The notes under the pieces: model-generated | Seen by the model: only the letters and a program-made list of their open reading frames with translations | What the model was told of the DNA's origin: nothing | Database searches by the model: none | From: Candidatus Woesearchaeota archaeon | Lineage (GTDB): Archaea > Nanobdellota > Nanobdellia > UBA10117 > ARS21 | Direction of reading: 5' to 3' | NCBI GenBank assembly: GCA_002725495.1 | Contig: PBPJ01000046.1 | Location: 2,619 to 11,903, forward strand | Length of the DNA: 9,285 bases | Position numbers and translations under genes: made by a program | Shown: piece by piece, positions 6,472 through 9,285 of the stretch | How positions within the stretch are numbered: the first letter of the stretch is position 1 | Layout: the number at the start of each line of letters is the position of its first letter

Positions 6472-6732
6472 ATGTTAATAACAAAAAATCTAAACAGCGT
6501 TCATGGCATCGACGTATATACCGATTCAGGAGAATATTTTGGAAAGATTGAAGAAGCAATTTTATTAAATAATAAAATCGATTCATGGAAAGTTAGAGCA
6601 ACACCAAGATCATATTTATCCAAAGCAATGCCTTCTGCAAAAGGAGTAATTTTACCACATCATCATGTTAAAGCCATTGGCGATGTAATGTTAGTTTCCC
6701 GATCTGCAGCTCCATCTTTTATGGAAGATTAA
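6472..6732 (+). CDS. Small PRC-barrel domain protein
   Basis: The 86 residues form a single PRC-barrel-like domain: VHGIDVYTDSGEYFGKIEEA (10-29) is the family's opening strand pair with the G-x-x-x-G pattern, and the ILPHHHVKAIGDVMLVSR segment (60-77) is the typical closing strand. There is no signal peptide or membrane segment, so it should be cytoplasmic. PRC barrels act as small adaptor domains. In haloarchaea, short PRC-barrel proteins (CdpB1/CdpB2) link the cell-division factor SepF to the division ring; a similar adaptor role here is an analogy only. No ftsZ or sepF lies nearby. The start fits a leaderless message from the TATA element at 6443-6449, and no Shine-Dalgarno is seen. It lies just before lonB, but lonB has its own TATA box. 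Confidence 0.85.
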   Translation: MLITKNLNSVHGIDVYTDSGEYFGKIEEAILLNNKIDSWKVRATPRSYLSKAMPSAKGVILPHHHVKAIGDVMLVSRSAAPSFMED

Positions 6733-6746
6733 GTCATTACGATTTA

Positions 6747-6753
6747 TTTATAA
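6747..6753 (+). promoter_or_regulatory. TATA box for lonB
   Basis: TTTATAA is centred about 25 bases before the lonB ATG at 6775, in the 42-base gap after the PRC-barrel stop. The spacing again predicts a leaderless message. A run of six T just before the ATG (6769-6774) could also end the upstream transcript. Confidence 0.6.
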
Positions 6754-6774
6754 GATTTTATTATAGTATTTTTT

Positions 6775-8583
6775 ATGAATTTTGGTAATACCTCTGAGCT
6801 CAACGTACCTAAGAAAATTATAAATAAAATTATAGGTCAAACTCGGGCAGTAGATATCATTAACAAAGCATCAAAACAAAGACGACATGTTTTATTAATT
6901 GGATCTCCGGGTACAGGTAAGTCTATGCTTGGTAAGGCCCTTTCCGAATTGTTACCAAAATCGGCGCTTGAAGATGTTCTTGTTCTGAGCAATCATAAAG
7001 ATCAAAATATGCCTTTAGTCCGAACTATGATTTCCGGAAGGGGATCCGAAATTTTATCAATGGCAAGACAGAATTCTGCAAAGAATCTAAAAAAGCAATC
7101 AATATTTTTCTTAATATTTTCAATACTTGCATTAATGTTTCCCTGGTGGATCAGATTAATTTATGGAGATATAATGGCAGCAGCATCAATGGTATCCGGA
7201 GTTATGTTCTTAGTTCTATATGGAATAGCAATTAATATGAATTCTAGAAGAAAGCAAAACAATGAACCAAAGTTATTGATAGATAATAAATTAAAAATAT
7301 CTTCACCTTATGTAGATGCTACTGGTGCACATGCAGGAGCATTGCTCGGCGATGTTAGACACGATCCTTTCCAATCCGGAGGTTTGGGAACTCCTGCACA
7401 CTTGAGAGTTGAACCTGGAATGATACATAGAGCAAATAAAGGAGTTTTATTTATAGATGAAATCGCAACACTTGACTTACCCACTCAACAAGAATTACTT
7501 ACTGCTATGCAAGAAAAAAAATCATCAATTACTGGTAAGTCGGATAAATCTGCCGGAGCAATGGTCAGAACTCAACCGGTTCCATGTGATTTTATTTTAG
7601 TTGCAGCAGGTAACTTGGATACTATTGAAAGAATGCATCCGGCATTACGATCCAGAATTCGAGGTTATGGTTATGAAGTATTTATGGATAAAGACATAGA
7701 TGAAACAAAAGATAATGTCAAATTATATTATCAATTCATTGCACAAGAAATAAGAAAAGATGGAAAAATACCGCACATGTCAAAAAAAGCATGCGACGAA
7801 ATAATTCGAATTGCAAAAAAAATGTCCGGTAAAAAAAATAAACTAACGTTGAGATTGCGAGAATTAGGGGGGCTGATCAGGGCAGCAGGCGATCTTGCCA
7901 TTGAAGATAAATCCAAATTAATCGAATTTAAACATGTAACAGCCGCATCCAAAGATCCAAGAACTCTTGAAAATCAAATCGCGAACAAACATATAAAGAA
8001 TATAACCGACTACCAAATCATTCGAAATTCTGGTTACGAAGTGGGTCGAGTTAATGGACTTGCAGTCATAGGCGACTCAGGAATAGTTCTACCAATTGAA
8101 AGCGAATTAACTCCCGGCGGGAAAAGAAAACAAATTATTGCAACGGGTAAATTGGGAACAATCGCAAAGGAAGCAATATCAAACGTATCCGCAATAATCT
8201 TAAAGAATTTTGGAAAAGACATTAATGAGAAATATGATGTATTCGTACAATTTATTCAAACTTACGAGGGCGTCGAAGGAGATTCAGCATCCGTATCCGT
8301 GGCAACCGCAATTATTTCCGCTTTAACTAAAAATCCAGTTGATCAAAGTTTTGCAATGACAGGTAGTTTATCTGTACGAGGTGAAGTTCTTCCCGTGGGT
8401 GGCGTAACAAACAAAATTGAAGCTGCAATAGCTGCAGGATTAAAAGACGTTATTGTTCCATTGTCAAATAAAGAAGATATAGTTTTAGATAAAAAGCAAT
8501 TGAAAAAGATAAATATACATTATGCTCAAAATATAGGAGACGTGCTTAAATTAGCATTAAAGAAAAAAATTAAATGGAAATAA
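6775..8583 (+). CDS. lonB: Membrane-anchored ATP-dependent protease LonB (archaeal Lon)
   Basis: LonB degrades misfolded and regulatory proteins at the inner face of the membrane. The 602 residues contain Walker A GSPGTGKS (43-50), then two hydrophobic helices (about 108-126 and 133-152) inserted in the AAA+ domain as membrane anchors, then Walker B VLFIDE (224-229), a sensor 1 Asn in AAGN (277-280) and an arginine-rich sensor 2 segment LRLRELGGL (359-367). The C-terminal protease domain has the Ser-Lys dyad: Ser504 in EGDSAS (501-506) and Lys547 in VTNKIEA (544-550). This arrangement is diagnostic of archaeal LonB and all key residues are present. Length is at the low end of normal for the family. 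No intein interrupts the AAA+ motifs. The 3' end overlaps a small ribbon-helix-helix-like gene by 10 bases. Confidence 0.96.
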   Translation: MNFGNTSELNVPKKIINKIIGQTRAVDIINKASKQRRHVLLIGSPGTGKSMLGKALSELLPKSALEDVLVLSNHKDQNMPLVRTMISGRGSEILSMARQNSAKNLKKQSIFFLIFSILALMFPWWIRLIYGDIMAAASMVSGVMFLVLYGIAINMNSRRKQNNEPKLLIDNKLKISSPYVDATGAHAGALLGDVRHDPFQSGGLGTPAHLRVEPGMIHRANKGVLFIDEIATLDLPTQQELLTAMQEKKSSITGKSDKSAGAMVRTQPVPCDFILVAAGNLDTIERMHPALRSRIRGYGYEVFMDKDIDETKDNVKLYYQFIAQEIRKDGKIPHMSKKACDEIIRIAKKMSGKKNKLTLRLRELGGLIRAAGDLAIEDKSKLIEFKHVTAASKDPRTLENQIANKHIKNITDYQIIRNSGYEVGRVNGLAVIGDSGIVLPIESELTPGGKRKQIIATGKLGTIAKEAISNVSAIILKNFGKDINEKYDVFVQFIQTYEGVEGDSASVSVATAIISALTKNPVDQSFAMTGSLSVRGEVLPVGGVTNKIEAAIAAGLKDVIVPLSNKEDIVLDKKQLKKINIHYAQNIGDVLKLALKKKIKWK

Positions 8584-8735
8584 AAATCAATGATTCAAAG
8601 ATAGATAGAATAAAAAAAATTCTAGCTCATTCTGACTTTAAATCAGTCGAAGATTTTACAGATCACGCATTAGATTTGCTATTGTTTGCGGAAGAAAATA
8701 AAGATAAATTCAGAGACTTAGTTAGCAACTCTTAA
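8574..8735 (+). CDS. Small ribbon-helix-helix-like protein
   Basis: ATG 8574 lies inside the last codons of lonB in another frame and opens 53 codons ending in TAA at 8733-8735. The product starts with a short beta-type stretch (MEIKIND), followed by a helix ([12 protein letters not shown]), a turn with FKS (22-24) and a second helix ([14 protein letters not shown], 25-38). That order, and the K-S-V-x-x-F spacing before an A-L-x-L-L helix, resembles MetJ/Arc-type ribbon-helix-helix DNA-binding proteins. I infer a dimeric DNA-binding or antitoxin-like protein; no toxin partner is adjacent. The 10-base overlap with lonB and the 23-base gap to serS suggest co-transcription with both. It could alternatively be a small structural protein of unknown role. 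Confidence 0.7.
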   Translation: MEIKINDSKIDRIKKILAHSDFKSVEDFTDHALDLLLFAEENKDKFRDLVSNS

Positions 8736-8741
8736 AAATTT

Positions 8742-8746
8742 AGGAG
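8742..8746 (+). promoter_or_regulatory. Possible Shine-Dalgarno of serS
   Basis: AGGAG occurs 12 bases before the serS ATG at 8759. The spacing is rather long, but no other start in the window shows as good a match. It fits a gene read from within a polycistronic message, in contrast to the apparently leaderless first genes. Confidence 0.45.
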
Positions 8747-8758
8747 AATTAAAATAAC

Positions 8759-9285
8759 ATGTTAGATATCAAATTATTTCGAGAAAATCCTGAACTTATT
8801 ATTGAATCAGAGAAAAAAAGATTCAAAGATATTTCTAATGTTAATTTTGTAATCGAGTATGATAATAAATTCAGAAAAGAATTTTCTAAACTATCAAAAC
8901 TTAGAAATTTAAGAAATGTTCACTCAAAAGAAATAAATCAATTACAAAAACAAAAAAAACCCTTCAAATCAAAAATTAAAGAAGTTCAAGAAATAAATAA
9001 AAAAATAAAGACTACTGAAGATAAGGTAAAAAAAATATTGGAAAAAAGAGATGCACACAGATACAAAGTAGGAAATATTTTGAATAAAAAGGTACCTGTT
9101 TCAAAAGATGATTCCGGAAATAAAATTGAACGTTCGTGGGGAAAACCAAAAAAATTCAAATTTAAACCAAAACACCAAGCGGATATAATTTTAGAAATAG
9201 ACGGTGCAGATTTAGATAGAGCAGCAAAACATTCCGGAGCAAGATTTTACTATCTAAAAAATGAATTAGCAATTCTAAATATGTC
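8759..9285 (+). CDS. serS: Seryl-tRNA synthetase, N-terminal part (runs off the window)
   Basis: The 175 visible codons contain no stop and reach the window edge. SerRS charges tRNA-Ser with serine (and tRNA-Sec where present). The start MLDIKLFRENPELI is the standard opening of the bacterial/common-type SerRS. A long charged coiled coil follows (about residues 28-103), the arm that reaches to the long variable arm of tRNA-Ser. It is followed by KVGNILNKKVPVSKDD (103-118) and the start of the catalytic domain, with HQADIILEI (139-147) and KHSGARFYYLKNELAIL (157-173), conserved around motif 1. It is not the atypical methanogen-type SerRS, which has a different N-terminal domain. It lies downstream of lonB and the small RHH-like gene with no visible promoter of its own. 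Confidence 0.93.
   Translation, partial: MLDIKLFRENPELIIESEKKRFKDISNVNFVIEYDNKFRKEFSKLSKLRNLRNVHSKEINQLQKQKKPFKSKIKEVQEINKKIKTTEDKVKKILEKRDAHRYKVGNILNKKVPVSKDDSGNKIERSWGKPKKFKFKPKHQADIILEIDGADLDRAAKHSGARFYYLKNELAILNM

Noticed and set aside
7015..7310. Insertion or intein in lonB between Walker A and Walker B
   Set aside because: The extra segment contains two hydrophobic helices, which is the normal membrane anchor of archaeal LonB; there are no intein splice motifs.
1..9285. Defence island, prophage or insertion sequence
   Set aside because: No transposase, integrase, phage structural gene, CRISPR or toxin-antitoxin pair is visible; all genes look like core archaeal functions with similar base composition.

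Overview
The window looks like part of the chromosome of a very A+T-rich archaeon. Every recognisable gene belongs to archaeal information processing or membrane quality control: Orc1/Cdc6, the small subunit of DNA polymerase D, the two halves of a Hef-type helicase/nuclease, membrane-anchored LonB and a presenilin-like protease. PolD together with Hef points to the euryarchaeal/DPANN side of the archaea. I cannot place it more precisely without trees. Upstream regions fit archaeal promoters: several genes have a TATA box about 25 bases before the ATG, so leaderless transcripts are likely.

Left end (1-420): the tail of a possible winged-helix protein runs into what reads as the replication origin. 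Two 29-base Origin Recognition Boxes (ORBs), 22/29 identical and in inverted orientation, flank about 100 bases of almost pure A/T that contain a perfect 14-bp inverted repeat. A third copy of the ORB core lies on the start codon of orc1, which suggests that the initiator controls its own gene.

Replication operon (407-2952): orc1/cdc6 and the PolD small subunit are coupled by an ATGA overlap. A leaderless presenilin/signal-peptide-peptidase-like membrane protease follows (2983-3741). Its 3' end overlaps the convergent minus-strand operon by 24 bases.

Minus-strand operon (6423 down to 3718): a short TraB-family protein, then a Hef-type superfamily 2 helicase, then an XPF-type nuclease with helix-hairpin-helix motifs. 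The three genes overlap. Helicase and nuclease are one polypeptide in classical euryarchaeal Hef, but here they are separate and joined by ATGA.

Right part (6472-9285, plus strand): a small PRC-barrel protein is divergent from traB, apparently sharing one central TATA element. Then come membrane-bound LonB, a 53-residue ribbon-helix-helix-like protein overlapping the lonB end, and the 5' part of seryl-tRNA synthetase.

The best leads are the compact origin with its initiator-proximal ORB core, the split Hef, the single-TATA divergent promoter and the small protein embedded at the lonB end. No mobile element, CRISPR array, tRNA or rRNA was seen.
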